Shown: positions 52,959 to 61,967 of the stretch, one piece after another
How the letters are laid out: each line of letters begins with the position of its first letter
How positions within the stretch are numbered: the first letter of the stretch is position 1
Source of the DNA: Leptolyngbya sp. NIES-3755
Lineage (GTDB): Bacteria > Cyanobacteriota > Cyanobacteriia > Leptolyngbyales > Leptolyngbyaceae
DNA: 64,000 nt
NCBI GenBank assembly: GCA_001548435.1
Contig: AP017308.1
Location: 1,869,030 to 1,933,029, forward strand
Direction: 5' to 3'
The notes under the pieces: model-generated
Told to the model about the DNA's origin: nothing
Database searches by the model: none
The model's input: only the letters and a program-made list of their open reading frames with translations
Program-made: the position numbers and the translations under genes

Positions 52959-53370
52959 ATTTAACTTCACAGAGATCAATCCAAGTTTGGGCGAGTTAGG
53001 CATGATGCCCTATCTGCCGCTGACTTTAGCTTATCAAGGTCGATCAATTCAGCAATGCGGTTTGCTGGATACAGGTGCAAGTGTAAATGTTCTTCCTTAC
53101 GAAGTTGGACTAGCGTTAGGAGCCGTTTGGGAGCATCAAACAGTGACAGTTCCTCTGGCGGGAAATTTGGCAAGATCTGAGGCACGAGCAATTTTGATCA
53201 CTGCACTGATCGATCGATTGAATCCGGTGAACTTAGTTTTTGCTTGGACAAAGGCTCGGAATGCTCCGCTCGTTCTAGGACACATGAACTTTTTCTTAGA
53301 GTTCGATGTTTGCTTTTATCGTACTGATCTCACATTCGAGATTAAGGCTCGGCGCGGCTTGGATCGCTAA
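52942..53370 (+). CDS. Retropepsin-like aspartic protease family protein
   Basis: A 142-residue protein with one retroviral-type aspartyl protease motif, LLDTGASVNVLPYEVG (Asp43-Thr44-Gly45), followed by beta strands and a second hydrophobic-glycine turn (APLVLGHMNFFLEFDV). A functional enzyme would be a homodimer. The family occurs widely in cyanobacteria and its substrates are unknown. Its last 29 nt overlap the convergent MbnH gene. The upstream 70-residue gene overlaps its start. Confidence 0.82.
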   Translation: MTEPVRFNFTEINPSLGELGMMPYLPLTLAYQGRSIQQCGLLDTGASVNVLPYEVGLALGAVWEHQTVTVPLAGNLARSEARAILITALIDRLNPVNLVFAWTKARNAPLVLGHMNFFLEFDVCFYRTDLTFEIKARRGLDR

Positions 53371-54496
53371 AGACAGGATTTTGAACGAATGACTGATCAG
53401 TCAGACTGCGAAGAAAAGCCAGGAGGTCTTGTTTTTCTCGATCGCTCAATTTAAACCCTTTCACAAACGAACTTTTCAGCGGATTTTGACTGCCGACACC
53501 TGCCCATTGTCCAGCATGAATCGTGCGTCCTCCTGCTTCATAATGCTCAATGACTTTTTCAAGCGTTGGAATGCTGCCATCGTGCATATAAGGAGCCGTT
53601 AACGCAATATTTCTCAGAGTAGGAGCTTTGAAGCGTCCCATATCTGAAGGTTTGAGCGTGATTTCTTTGACTCCAGTATTGTTTGGTGGATAAGCCCCTT
53701 TGCCATCAAGATTGTAGAGTCCGGTATTGTGAAACGCAATCTCTTGGAAAGCGAGACGGGAATGCTTGATCGAATCTGAAAAATTGATGCCACCGTGACA
53801 GTGAAAGCATTCGAGCCGTTCACTTTCAAAGAGCGCTTCACCGCGTTTTGCGGCATTGGAAATTGCCCGATCGTTCCCACCATATCGGTATTGATCGTAA
53901 GGCGAGTTGAATGAAACGAACGATCGCTCAAAAGATGCGATCGCTTTCGCCATGGTATTGATGCTAATTTCCTCAGTTCCAAATGCTTTAGTAAAGAGCG
54001 CTTTGTATTTCGGATCAGCCTTTAACATCTGAATGATTTCTGTCTCTTTGCCTGCCATGCCCATTTCAACGGGATGCTCTCCAAACAAAGGGACAAGCAA
54101 CTGAGTTTCCAAATCAGTCATCAATGGATTTGCCCAAGTCAGCACCGAATTGTAAGCAACATTCGCCAAACTCATCGAATTTCGGGGATGTGCCTCTCCG
54201 GTTGCCCCGATCGACACTGATTTCTTCTCAGTAAAGGCGCGAGACTGATCATGACAGGTTGCACAAGAAAATTCACCTGTGACGGAAAGCCGCTTTTCAT
54301 AAAATAGATGCCGTCCGAGTTCCACTTTGGCAGCGCTCATTGGATTGTTAGGAGGCACGATCGGCGGAGGTGTCCAAGCGGGTAACTGCCAATTGTAAGT
54401 TGAGGCTGCATCGCTTTTGGAAAATGCAGCACTCAGACCTAGAGCAAGACAAAATGAGAGAACCGTGATAATTGCAAGGTTCAACCAGCGTTTCAT
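53342..54496 (-). CDS. mbnH: Di-heme cytochrome c peroxidase-like protein, MbnH type
   Basis: A 384-residue exported protein. The N-terminal helix (WLNLAIITVLSFCLALGLSAAF) is a signal or anchor. The two heme sites are CATCH (residues 78-82) and CFHCH in the second half. Axial-ligand and pocket motifs include MHDGSIPTLEKVIEHY. The neighbouring gene encodes an MbnP-like protein, and the two form the 'metallo-mystery pair'. MbnH oxidises MbnP tryptophan to kynurenine in methanotrophs. The substrate partner here is inferred from adjacency. Its 3' end overlaps the retropepsin-like gene. Confidence 0.85.
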   Translation of the reverse strand: MKRWLNLAIITVLSFCLALGLSAAFSKSDAASTYNWQLPAWTPPPIVPPNNPMSAAKVELGRHLFYEKRLSVTGEFSCATCHDQSRAFTEKKSVSIGATGEAHPRNSMSLANVAYNSVLTWANPLMTDLETQLLVPLFGEHPVEMGMAGKETEIIQMLKADPKYKALFTKAFGTEEISINTMAKAIASFERSFVSFNSPYDQYRYGGNDRAISNAAKRGEALFESERLECFHCHGGINFSDSIKHSRLAFQEIAFHNTGLYNLDGKGAYPPNNTGVKEITLKPSDMGRFKAPTLRNIALTAPYMHDGSIPTLEKVIEHYEAGGRTIHAGQWAGVGSQNPLKSSFVKGFKLSDREKQDLLAFLRSLTDQSFVQNPVFSDPSRAEP

Positions 54497-54498
54497 AA

Positions 54499-55404
54499 CT
54501 ATTGAGCGACTCGGAAAAAGGATTGGCGAGCAGGCTGACCATTCCAGGGTAGTCCGAAACTCGTCATGATTCCAGCACAGTCTTTATCCTGAGGTTCAGA
54601 CATACATCCGATCGCAGTATTCGGCTGATTCTGTCCTAGATTCGTGTTCGCTAACAGCGATTGAAGATCCGCTACAATGACGCTTTTCTGCGGATCGAAA
54701 CTATCGATCGTAATCGTTGCAGTGTTGGGATTCTCACAATTCTCTGGTTTTTGCCGATTGTTATTTGCTTTACATCCGGTGCTGCCCAAGTGGATCGCAA
54801 AGCTTTCACGTGCTTGCTTACTCGGTGAATGTGTACCGTCCTGAGCGGGTTGACTCGGTGCATCGTGCTTCATTCCAGACATCGGCGGAACGAAATCAAT
54901 TCGGGCAAATTTATAGCCGCCTCGCCAGTTCCACCAGAGTGAAGTCAGATTCAAGGGAGAAGGCGCGATCGTAGCATCTTCATGATTTAGGTTAAACGGA
55001 ACTCCCAAAGTGAAGCGAACTCCTTTGTAGTTGCCTTTTGGAACAGTTCCAACAATGCGATCATTCATTTCAACCGTTCCATTCGTGCACATTCCCGTTT
55101 TGTTTTCAAAATCAATCAGAGCAACGTTCTGGTGCTGCCAGCGATTGTCCTGAGTAAGTGTGACTGGAACGGCTTTTCCTTGAGCGTTGATCAGTTCGAC
55201 TTCTGAAATGTAGAAGCGAAAATCAGCGGGAGCGACTGGAGTTGCGGCTGAACCGAGTGGATAGGTGGAAGTACATTCAAAAGGTCGATCGCCGACTACG
55301 CCTCGAAACTGGATGGATACGGGCTGAGTCGATTGTGCGATCGCAAAAGGAGCCGAGAGGAGGGTAGCAAATGCACTACATAGAATAGAGAGTCGCAACT
55401 TCAT
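54499..55404 (-). CDS. mbnP: MbnP-family copper-binding protein (four-Cys partner of MbnH)
   Basis: About 301 residues from the ATG at 55404. A signal peptide (MKLRLSILCSAFATLLSAPF, AxA-like cleavage near AIAQS) directs export. The MbnP domain shows YPLGSAATPVAPADFRFYISEVEL split over its first strands, cysteines at FECTST, TGMCTNG, GCKANN and ENCEN, and the Trp-rich TSLWWNWRGGYKFARIDF. In MbnP one Trp is converted to kynurenine to make a copper site. It ends 2 nt before mbnH starts, so the genes are an operon. An ORF extending to 55458 is less likely. Confidence 0.85.
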   Translation of the reverse strand: MKLRLSILCSAFATLLSAPFAIAQSTQPVSIQFRGVVGDRPFECTSTYPLGSAATPVAPADFRFYISEVELINAQGKAVPVTLTQDNRWQHQNVALIDFENKTGMCTNGTVEMNDRIVGTVPKGNYKGVRFTLGVPFNLNHEDATIAPSPLNLTSLWWNWRGGYKFARIDFVPPMSGMKHDAPSQPAQDGTHSPSKQARESFAIHLGSTGCKANNNRQKPENCENPNTATITIDSFDPQKSVIVADLQSLLANTNLGQNQPNTAIGCMSEPQDKDCAGIMTSFGLPWNGQPARQSFFRVAQ

Positions 55405-55526
55405 AGAACAGCTTGTCAAAGTCTTTTTAACTCTAGGACAAGCTCCATTTGGATTCAAACGACAAGCTGTAAAACTTTCCCCTCAAGCGGATCGGACATA
55501 TACCCAATCCTCTCTTGATTCAGGGT

Positions 55527-58229
55527 TTAGCTCTCACGAATCAAGCGCTCTAAAGTTTGGAGCAAAGCTTGTTCGTTATAAGGCTTAGGAAAATAAGCAT
55601 TAGCTCCCAATTGGGTTGCAAGCTGTCGATGTTTATCTCCACTGCGAGAGGTTAACATTGTGACCGGAATGTGATTCAGCTTGTGATTGGCTTTTAGCTT
55701 CGTCAACAATCCGAACCCATCTAATCGGGGCATTTCAATATCACAGACGATCGCTTGCACTGCCAATCCTGCTTCGAGTTGTTCGATCGCATCCTGTCCA
55801 TCTTTGGCTTGTTCAACTTGATAGCCCGATTTCGACAAGGTTAGAGCTAAAAAGCGCCGCACATTGATCGAATCATCGACGACCAGAATACTCGGAATTG
55901 TTGGAAGTGAAACGCTCGTTGCAGCACTGAGTAATGCAGGTAAAGAGGGCTGAACCTTGGGTGGAGCGGTAATTTCGTGCAAGAATTCTGGCACATTGAC
56001 TAAAGGAACAACTCGCCCATCTCCTAAGATTGCACAGCCATTGTAACCCGGAGGTAACGGTAGGAAACTCGACATCGATCGTACGGTGACTTCTTGATCT
56101 GTCCAACAGCGATCGACTTGTAGGGCAGTCAGTTGCAAGCCTTGTCGAATCAGCACCACGCTATCGGATTCCAGCATGGGCGGCGTTTCATAGTTATGTC
56201 TTGTCCGAATGCAGTTGAAGTGCAGTTTATGTTGCAATCGAATCAGGGAAACGGGCTGACCTTGATACTCGATCGCTTCTCCGACTCCCGTTGGAATGAC
56301 CGTCTCAGGCTCGAACAGGATCACTTCTGCGATCGATTCACTCGGCAAAGCGAGTAACACCCCATTGCTTTCTGCTAACACAACCCGGACAGTTGAAAGG
56401 GTTGCAGGAACAGAGAGTGTAAACGTTGTTCCAACTCCGATTTGAGTATTGATCGTAATCTCACCGCGAACTTGCTGGAGATGAGTGCGAACCACATCCA
56501 TGCCGACTCCGCGACCGGAGAGTTCAGTCACTTGACTGCTGGTACTAAATCCAGGCTCAAAGATGAGGGATAACAATTCGGCTTCACTGGCAGACGCTAA
56601 CAAAGCAGGATCGAGTCCGATGTCTGCTGCTCGATCGCGGATTTTGTCGATCGCGATTCCTTCTCCATCGTCTTGCACTGTGATGACCGTTCGATTGCCT
56701 TGCTGTGCGGCTCGAATTTCGATCAATCCTTCAACAGACTTGCCACATTCCAGACGCAGTTGAGGATCTTCAATGCCATGATCAAACGCATTCCGCAATA
56801 GATGAAGCAAGGGATCTTGAAGCGTTTCGAGAATATTACGATCGAGTAAAACCGCTTCTCCTTCAATGTTCAATCGAACTGCTTTCCCGTATTCATTACA
56901 CCACTCTTGTAAGGCACGTGGAAAGCGATCGACTAATTCTGCAAACGGTCGCATTCTCAAGCGCGTGAAACCCGATTGCAGTTGCTTAGATGTTTTGTTC
57001 AAGTTTCTGGCACTTTGATCCGTATCGTCTAAGCTAATGCCTAAATCTTCTGTGACTTCTTGCAACTGAACAATCGTTTCGATCACTTGCTGTGAAAGAG
57101 AATGAAGATCCGTGTATCGATCCATCTCTAGAATATCGAACTCACTAGACGGGGATAGAACAGTGGAGAGCGATCGACCACTCATGATCGGTTGCGGCAT
57201 TGCGACTCGATCGTAAACCGTTCTCAGCTTATAGTTCACTTGCTGCAAGGTTTGAAGCCGCTGAGACAATTGACGAGTTAGATTCCGCAACCGTTTGAGA
57301 TTGAGATCTAAACCATTGCGATCGATGGTTAATTCGCCAAACAGATCTTGAATGCGATTGAGTTGGCGCACTGAAACGCGAACGGTCGTGTTTGAATCTT
57401 CCTCGATCGCATTCGTCGCAGTCATGGTTTGTACCACTTGTGTCGAAACTGTTTGGGTCACTTCAATCGGATCAATCTCAGTCGGAATTTGATCAAGCTG
57501 TCCAGTCAGAATCAATGCTTGAGTACGTCGCCACGTTTGCAAGGCAGTTCGCGTTACATCTGAAATTAGAGAATGGGGAGCAGTTAAGAGCGATTGTTCG
57601 ATCGAGTCGCAAAGCTGGGTGAAATCTTGCAGTTGTAGCATCTCACCGAGTCCACCGAGTTCTTGAGCGAGTAAAGTGGCTTCGTCTTTCAAACCGGATT
57701 GATTCGGAGTTGCTAAGAGTTCTTCCAGGCGTTGAAGAGCTTCTTCGACTTCGGTTTCAAACAGTAGAGGAACGAGATCTTGATGATTGTCGATCGACAA
57801 CACAGAAGCGGCTGTTTCTCCTTGAGGTTCACCGAGACGCGATCGTAGTTCTGTAAAAATCGGTTCGACTTCTTTGCTAATCCAGGTCGGATTGATCGGT
57901 TCTCCGTAGCGCTCAAACCCAATGATTTGATACAGACAACTCACAGAGAGCAGCAATAAATGATTGGTTTCAGGATCAATCACGATCGGGCTACTAACTT
58001 TGAGCACTTTAAGGGCATCTTCTAGCTGATGTGCCAGATCGCTCAAGAGCCTGAATCCCATCATCGCGGCTCCACCTTTGAGCGAGTGTGCTACTCTGAG
58101 GGCTGCATTGATGGTCGGTGCGTGAAGTCCTTGAGAGAGTTCTAGAATCGAAGTCTCTAAGCTGGTCATGTACTCCTGAGCTTCGTCTAGAAACTGTCGC
58201 CGGATTTCCTGTTCTTTTTCATTTGACAT
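55527..58229 (-). CDS. pixL: CheA-like hybrid histidine kinase PixL
   Basis: A 900-residue CheA-type kinase. An Hpt domain (AHSLKGGAAMMGF, His48) opens it, and then comes a long P2-like region. The dimerisation and HATPase part includes HLLRNAFDHGIEDP and DDGEGI. A CheW-like domain follows. The last 125 residues are a CheY-like receiver (VVDDSINVRRF; CDIEMPRLDGFG). In Synechocystis PixL relays PixJ signals for phototaxis. It is the last gene of the pix operon, 45 nt after pixJ. Confidence 0.92.
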   Translation of the reverse strand: MSNEKEQEIRRQFLDEAQEYMTSLETSILELSQGLHAPTINAALRVAHSLKGGAAMMGFRLLSDLAHQLEDALKVLKVSSPIVIDPETNHLLLLSVSCLYQIIGFERYGEPINPTWISKEVEPIFTELRSRLGEPQGETAASVLSIDNHQDLVPLLFETEVEEALQRLEELLATPNQSGLKDEATLLAQELGGLGEMLQLQDFTQLCDSIEQSLLTAPHSLISDVTRTALQTWRRTQALILTGQLDQIPTEIDPIEVTQTVSTQVVQTMTATNAIEEDSNTTVRVSVRQLNRIQDLFGELTIDRNGLDLNLKRLRNLTRQLSQRLQTLQQVNYKLRTVYDRVAMPQPIMSGRSLSTVLSPSSEFDILEMDRYTDLHSLSQQVIETIVQLQEVTEDLGISLDDTDQSARNLNKTSKQLQSGFTRLRMRPFAELVDRFPRALQEWCNEYGKAVRLNIEGEAVLLDRNILETLQDPLLHLLRNAFDHGIEDPQLRLECGKSVEGLIEIRAAQQGNRTVITVQDDGEGIAIDKIRDRAADIGLDPALLASASEAELLSLIFEPGFSTSSQVTELSGRGVGMDVVRTHLQQVRGEITINTQIGVGTTFTLSVPATLSTVRVVLAESNGVLLALPSESIAEVILFEPETVIPTGVGEAIEYQGQPVSLIRLQHKLHFNCIRTRHNYETPPMLESDSVVLIRQGLQLTALQVDRCWTDQEVTVRSMSSFLPLPPGYNGCAILGDGRVVPLVNVPEFLHEITAPPKVQPSLPALLSAATSVSLPTIPSILVVDDSINVRRFLALTLSKSGYQVEQAKDGQDAIEQLEAGLAVQAIVCDIEMPRLDGFGLLTKLKANHKLNHIPVTMLTSRSGDKHRQLATQLGANAYFPKPYNEQALLQTLERLIRES

Positions 58230-58273
58230 AGGAATGAAAGGAGAGAGTAGAGGACTGAGTTAGGCAGTGTGAA

Positions 58274-61036
58274 TTAATTGACTTTGAAGGTTCCGACCGA
58301 TTGTTGAAGCTCTTGAGCAATATCTACCGTTTGACGCAGCGAATTGGAAACCTCGATCGAGGACTCTGAAGTCCGTTCCGCAATCTCAGCAATGTCCTGC
58401 ATTAAGTTGGTAATCGTATGTGAGGTTTCTACCTGAGAGACGGTTGCAACCGAAATCGACTGCACTAATTGATCAATCTGGTGAGAGACCGCCACGATTT
58501 GCTCTAGGCTCTGTTTCGCGTTCTCGACAAATTTCGTACCCTCAACCACCTGGGTTGTGCCTTCCTCCATCGCTTCTACCACGTCACTGGTTTCACGCTG
58601 AATGTCCGCGACTAACTGTTCAATTTCATGAGTTGCATCCGCCGCCCGTGCCGCTAATGCTGCCACTTCTTCCGCGATCGCTGCAAACCCCTGACTTTCA
58701 TCTCCCGCCCGCGCTGCTTCAATCCCCGCATTGATCGCCAGCAAATTCGTTTGCACAGTGATTTGATTGATCAATGACACCGCTTTAGAAATTTGCTGCG
58801 AAGATTCTCCTAAGCGTTTAACCTTTTTGGCGGTATCTCCGATCGTATTTCTCAGTCCCAGAATTTGCTGAACGGTGAGATCCATTGCAATTCCGCCACG
58901 CTCAGCGGTCATTGATGCACTCCGGCTGACTTCTGCGGCTTTCTGAGCGCTATGGGCAACTTTCTCGATCGATTGCATCATCTGTTGAACTGAATCCAGT
59001 GTGGCAGAAGTCTCTTCCGCTTGTTTCAACGCATCTTGAGCCAAATCCCGCACGGCATATTCATGGTGTCCGAGTGAGGAATTCACTTGCAGCGAGGCTT
59101 CCTTCACTTGACCGACTAAATGTTGGAGATTTTCCACGATCGAATTAAAGAAATCTGCAACGGTTCCGATCTGTCCGGTCGTAACATCTGCCCGAACGGT
59201 TAAATCTCCCATTGCTGCGCGTTCAACGTGGCGTAATAGTTGCAGCAGTTGAGATTGCAAGGTTTCTTGAGTCTGTTGACGTTCTTCTGCTAAGGCTTGA
59301 ATGCGATTCACTCGTTGGCGTTGCTCAGTTAGTTTTACTTGCTCTAACGCATTGCCTAAGTGCACGGCAATCTGAGTAAACAAGTTCACTTCCCAGGATT
59401 CCCAGTAGTGCGGACCTGTGCAATGATGTCCCACCAGCAATCCAATTAAGTTTCCTTCAACCACCATCGGTGCAATGATGTTCGCTTTGACTTGGAAGGC
59501 TTCAAGCTGTCCACGGTAGCAAGGATCAAGATCTGCATCTTGAACGTTTGGAATCGTTTGGACATGACCATTGCGATACTTCTCAATAAACCGCTCTGGG
59601 AAACAGGGATCATTGATGTGAGTTCCGAGTGCGGCTGGAAATTCTAAACCCACTGACTCAGCGACAATTCGACCCTGCCAAGTTTCATCGAACAGATAGA
59701 CGATCGCTCGATCGACATCAATCAGTTTCCGAACTTCATTCACACCGGACTGCATGATCAAGTTGGCATCGAGCGTTTTCCGAATGTTGAACGTTGCCTC
59801 ATTCAATCGCTGTAAGTTCTGCGAAGTTTGAGTTTGTTCAAAGATCAGCTTTTGTAGCTGTCCTGCCATGTAGTTAATGTTGCTACCTAACAGGGTGATT
59901 TCATCATCTCCAATCACTCTGAGTCGAGTATCAAGCTGTCCCTGACCAATTCGCTGGACGGCTTTCGCAACGGATACAATTCGCCGGGTCAATCGATTTG
60001 CTAATACCATTGCAATCCAAGCCACGAATGCGGCTGCAATCACAGTACTCGCTCCCAAGACCAGTAACAGAGTTCGTCTTGCTCGGAAAGCGTTTTCGGC
60101 ATTGTTGCCTAACATTAATTGCCAGTTGAGGTCGGGTAAATTGTCTAACTTCGTCCAAGGACTGTACGTGAAGATAAACTGATCGCGTCCTTGAGTCAGC
60201 GATCGCGTATTCACTTGCGCGTTGGACTTCATCTGTGAAAATTCAGGGAACAAGACGGGCGCTTCTTGGTTTAATCGCTCCGGGCGAGAACTGAGAATGA
60301 CTCGATTCGTATTGGGATCAACAATGCTGTACTCGCGCCCAATCAAAGTGTAGGTTACAAGCTGATCGGCAAGTTTTTCAAGCGGTAAAGTTGCTCGAAT
60401 GATGGCGATCGTTCTTCCCGTTTGACTATCCCGAACCGGAGCCGTGAGATAGACTTGAGAACCTTTGCCATCTGCGGTGACAGTCGGTTGACTAAAAGCG
60501 GCTCGATTGGCTCGTACAGCTTCTCTGAAGTAGTCTTGATTCGACTGATTGGGAAGAGTGCGATCGCTGGTTTGGATGATCGAATTGCCTTCTACATCAA
60601 ACAGCGCAATTTCACTGTATTGCCCATACGATTGAGCAATTCGATCGAGCGCAACATTTCTTTCAGCCAGCACCGCAGGATTGCGAATCGTTGCCTCAGT
60701 TAGCATCGGAAAGTTCGCTAACACTTGGATATCTGCGTAGCGTTGTGCCATGTAGCGACTGATCAAATCACTGAGGCGAGTGGCGGCTAACTGTTGAGCA
60801 CCTGTGACCTGTTGGGTAATCGCTTGATTGGCGAAAAAGTAGCTGGCAAGTCCCATTGCCGCGATCGGAACGGTGCTGAGAACGATAGCGGCAACCGCCG
60901 TCTTTTGGCGTAAACTCATGCGATCGAGCCAATGATGGACAGATGAAGGAGCAGGCGGACGAATCGGATCAGTGGCACGATAGCTTGGCGGGGTAATAAT
61001 CCGTTTGGAATTCGGTGAAGATAATTGATCAACCAT
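58274..61036 (-). CDS. pixJ: Methyl-accepting phototaxis receptor PixJ with cyanobacteriochrome GAF domain
   Basis: A 920-residue transmembrane chemoreceptor. Helices lie at about residues 48-68 and 321-346, with a double-Cache-like extracytoplasmic domain between them; HAMP follows to about 400. A GAF domain (about 432-570) has DPCF at 476-479 and Cys506-Tyr507, a 28-residue spacing equal to that of the two bilin cysteines of Thermosynechococcus PixJ (494 and 522). The Cys-His dyad usual after the second Cys is Cys-Tyr here. A methyl-accepting signalling domain with GIEAARAGDESQGFAAIAEEV ends the protein. Blue/green-type phototaxis sensing is inferred. Confidence 0.9.
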   Translation of the reverse strand: MVDQLSSPNSKRIITPPSYRATDPIRPPAPSSVHHWLDRMSLRQKTAVAAIVLSTVPIAAMGLASYFFANQAITQQVTGAQQLAATRLSDLISRYMAQRYADIQVLANFPMLTEATIRNPAVLAERNVALDRIAQSYGQYSEIALFDVEGNSIIQTSDRTLPNQSNQDYFREAVRANRAAFSQPTVTADGKGSQVYLTAPVRDSQTGRTIAIIRATLPLEKLADQLVTYTLIGREYSIVDPNTNRVILSSRPERLNQEAPVLFPEFSQMKSNAQVNTRSLTQGRDQFIFTYSPWTKLDNLPDLNWQLMLGNNAENAFRARRTLLLVLGASTVIAAAFVAWIAMVLANRLTRRIVSVAKAVQRIGQGQLDTRLRVIGDDEITLLGSNINYMAGQLQKLIFEQTQTSQNLQRLNEATFNIRKTLDANLIMQSGVNEVRKLIDVDRAIVYLFDETWQGRIVAESVGLEFPAALGTHINDPCFPERFIEKYRNGHVQTIPNVQDADLDPCYRGQLEAFQVKANIIAPMVVEGNLIGLLVGHHCTGPHYWESWEVNLFTQIAVHLGNALEQVKLTEQRQRVNRIQALAEERQQTQETLQSQLLQLLRHVERAAMGDLTVRADVTTGQIGTVADFFNSIVENLQHLVGQVKEASLQVNSSLGHHEYAVRDLAQDALKQAEETSATLDSVQQMMQSIEKVAHSAQKAAEVSRSASMTAERGGIAMDLTVQQILGLRNTIGDTAKKVKRLGESSQQISKAVSLINQITVQTNLLAINAGIEAARAGDESQGFAAIAEEVAALAARAADATHEIEQLVADIQRETSDVVEAMEEGTTQVVEGTKFVENAKQSLEQIVAVSHQIDQLVQSISVATVSQVETSHTITNLMQDIAEIAERTSESSIEVSNSLRQTVDIAQELQQSVGTFKVN

Positions 61037-61069
61037 GAGTCAGAGAGTATCTTGGAGGAACGTGAACAA

Positions 61070-61570
61070 TTAGAAAGATTCGGTACGCTGAAAGTTTGGA
61101 GACTGTACGATCGCTTCTGCATCAAGTACAAACATGACCTCTTGTTTTTTCAGCACACATCCACTGAGATAATGCGAAAATCGTCCGGCGGCATGACTGA
61201 GCGAAGGTTGGATTTCTTCGGCGGAAAGCCAGGTCGAACCGTGGATTTGATGAACTGCGATCGCAAACGAAGTTGAACCCACTCGCAGAATAATGAAGTC
61301 TTGCTCAGCTAAATGAGCGTTGATGCTGCCCACCTCTAACAACTGCGCTAGATCGATCGCCCACATCACTTGAGCTTGTCGGTGCATCAATCCCAATACA
61401 TACGGAGGCATGTCTGGCATTGGGGTCAACTGTTGCAGCGATCGAGAAATGGCTTCTCGGACATAGTTCATCGGCACAACGACTGGAACCTTTGCACCCA
61501 AATCGAACTTGAGATAAACCTGTCCTAACTGTTCGGGAATCGATCGGAGTGCGATCGCGGAACTTTTCAT
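61070..61570 (-). CDS. pixI: CheW-like protein PixI
   Basis: A 166-residue CheW domain protein (VYLKFDLGAKVPVVVPMNYV; VLGLMHRQAQVMWAIDLAQLL), which couples receptor to the CheA-like kinase. It lies in the second-to-third position of the pix operon, 33 nt upstream of pixJ and 4 nt after pixH. Length and domain match PixI of Synechocystis. Confidence 0.9.
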   Translation of the reverse strand: MKSSAIALRSIPEQLGQVYLKFDLGAKVPVVVPMNYVREAISRSLQQLTPMPDMPPYVLGLMHRQAQVMWAIDLAQLLEVGSINAHLAEQDFIILRVGSTSFAIAVHQIHGSTWLSAEEIQPSLSHAAGRFSHYLSGCVLKKQEVMFVLDAEAIVQSPNFQRTESF

Positions 61571-61574
61571 CGGG

Positions 61575-61943
61575 TTAACCTCCCACAGATTGAACCGCTC
61601 GGATTAACTGATCACGAGTAAACGGTTTGGTCATGTACACATCGGCTCCCTGTTTCATCCCCCAAAGTCGATCGATGTCCTGGTTCTTAGACGTGCAAAT
61701 GATAATCGGAACATCTTCTGTAATCGGATGCCGCTTCAGGGCGCGACACAGGGCAAATCCACTCATTCCAGGCATCACCACATCTGTAACCACCACATCA
61801 GGCTTATGTTCAGCGACTTTATCGAGTGCTTCTTTTGCACTGACCGCCTCAATCACAACATAGCCCCCTTCTTGCAGGTAATAGCTCAAAAGTTCCCGTT
61901 CCGAAGGGGTATCTTCGACAATCAAAACTGTATTTATCAGCAT
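61575..61943 (-). CDS. pixH: CheY-like response regulator PixH
   Basis: A 122-residue single receiver: LIVEDTPSERELL, phosphoacceptor Asp in VVVTDVVMPGMSGFA, Thr in IICTSKN and Lys in VYMTKPFTRDQL. No output domain, as in PixH. It lies between pixG (24 nt) and pixI (4 nt) in the same operon. Confidence 0.93.
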   Translation of the reverse strand: MLINTVLIVEDTPSERELLSYYLQEGGYVVIEAVSAKEALDKVAEHKPDVVVTDVVMPGMSGFALCRALKRHPITEDVPIIICTSKNQDIDRLWGMKQGADVYMTKPFTRDQLIRAVQSVGG

Positions 61944-61967
61944 CAGGTTAGACCTAGTTCAGAGCGT

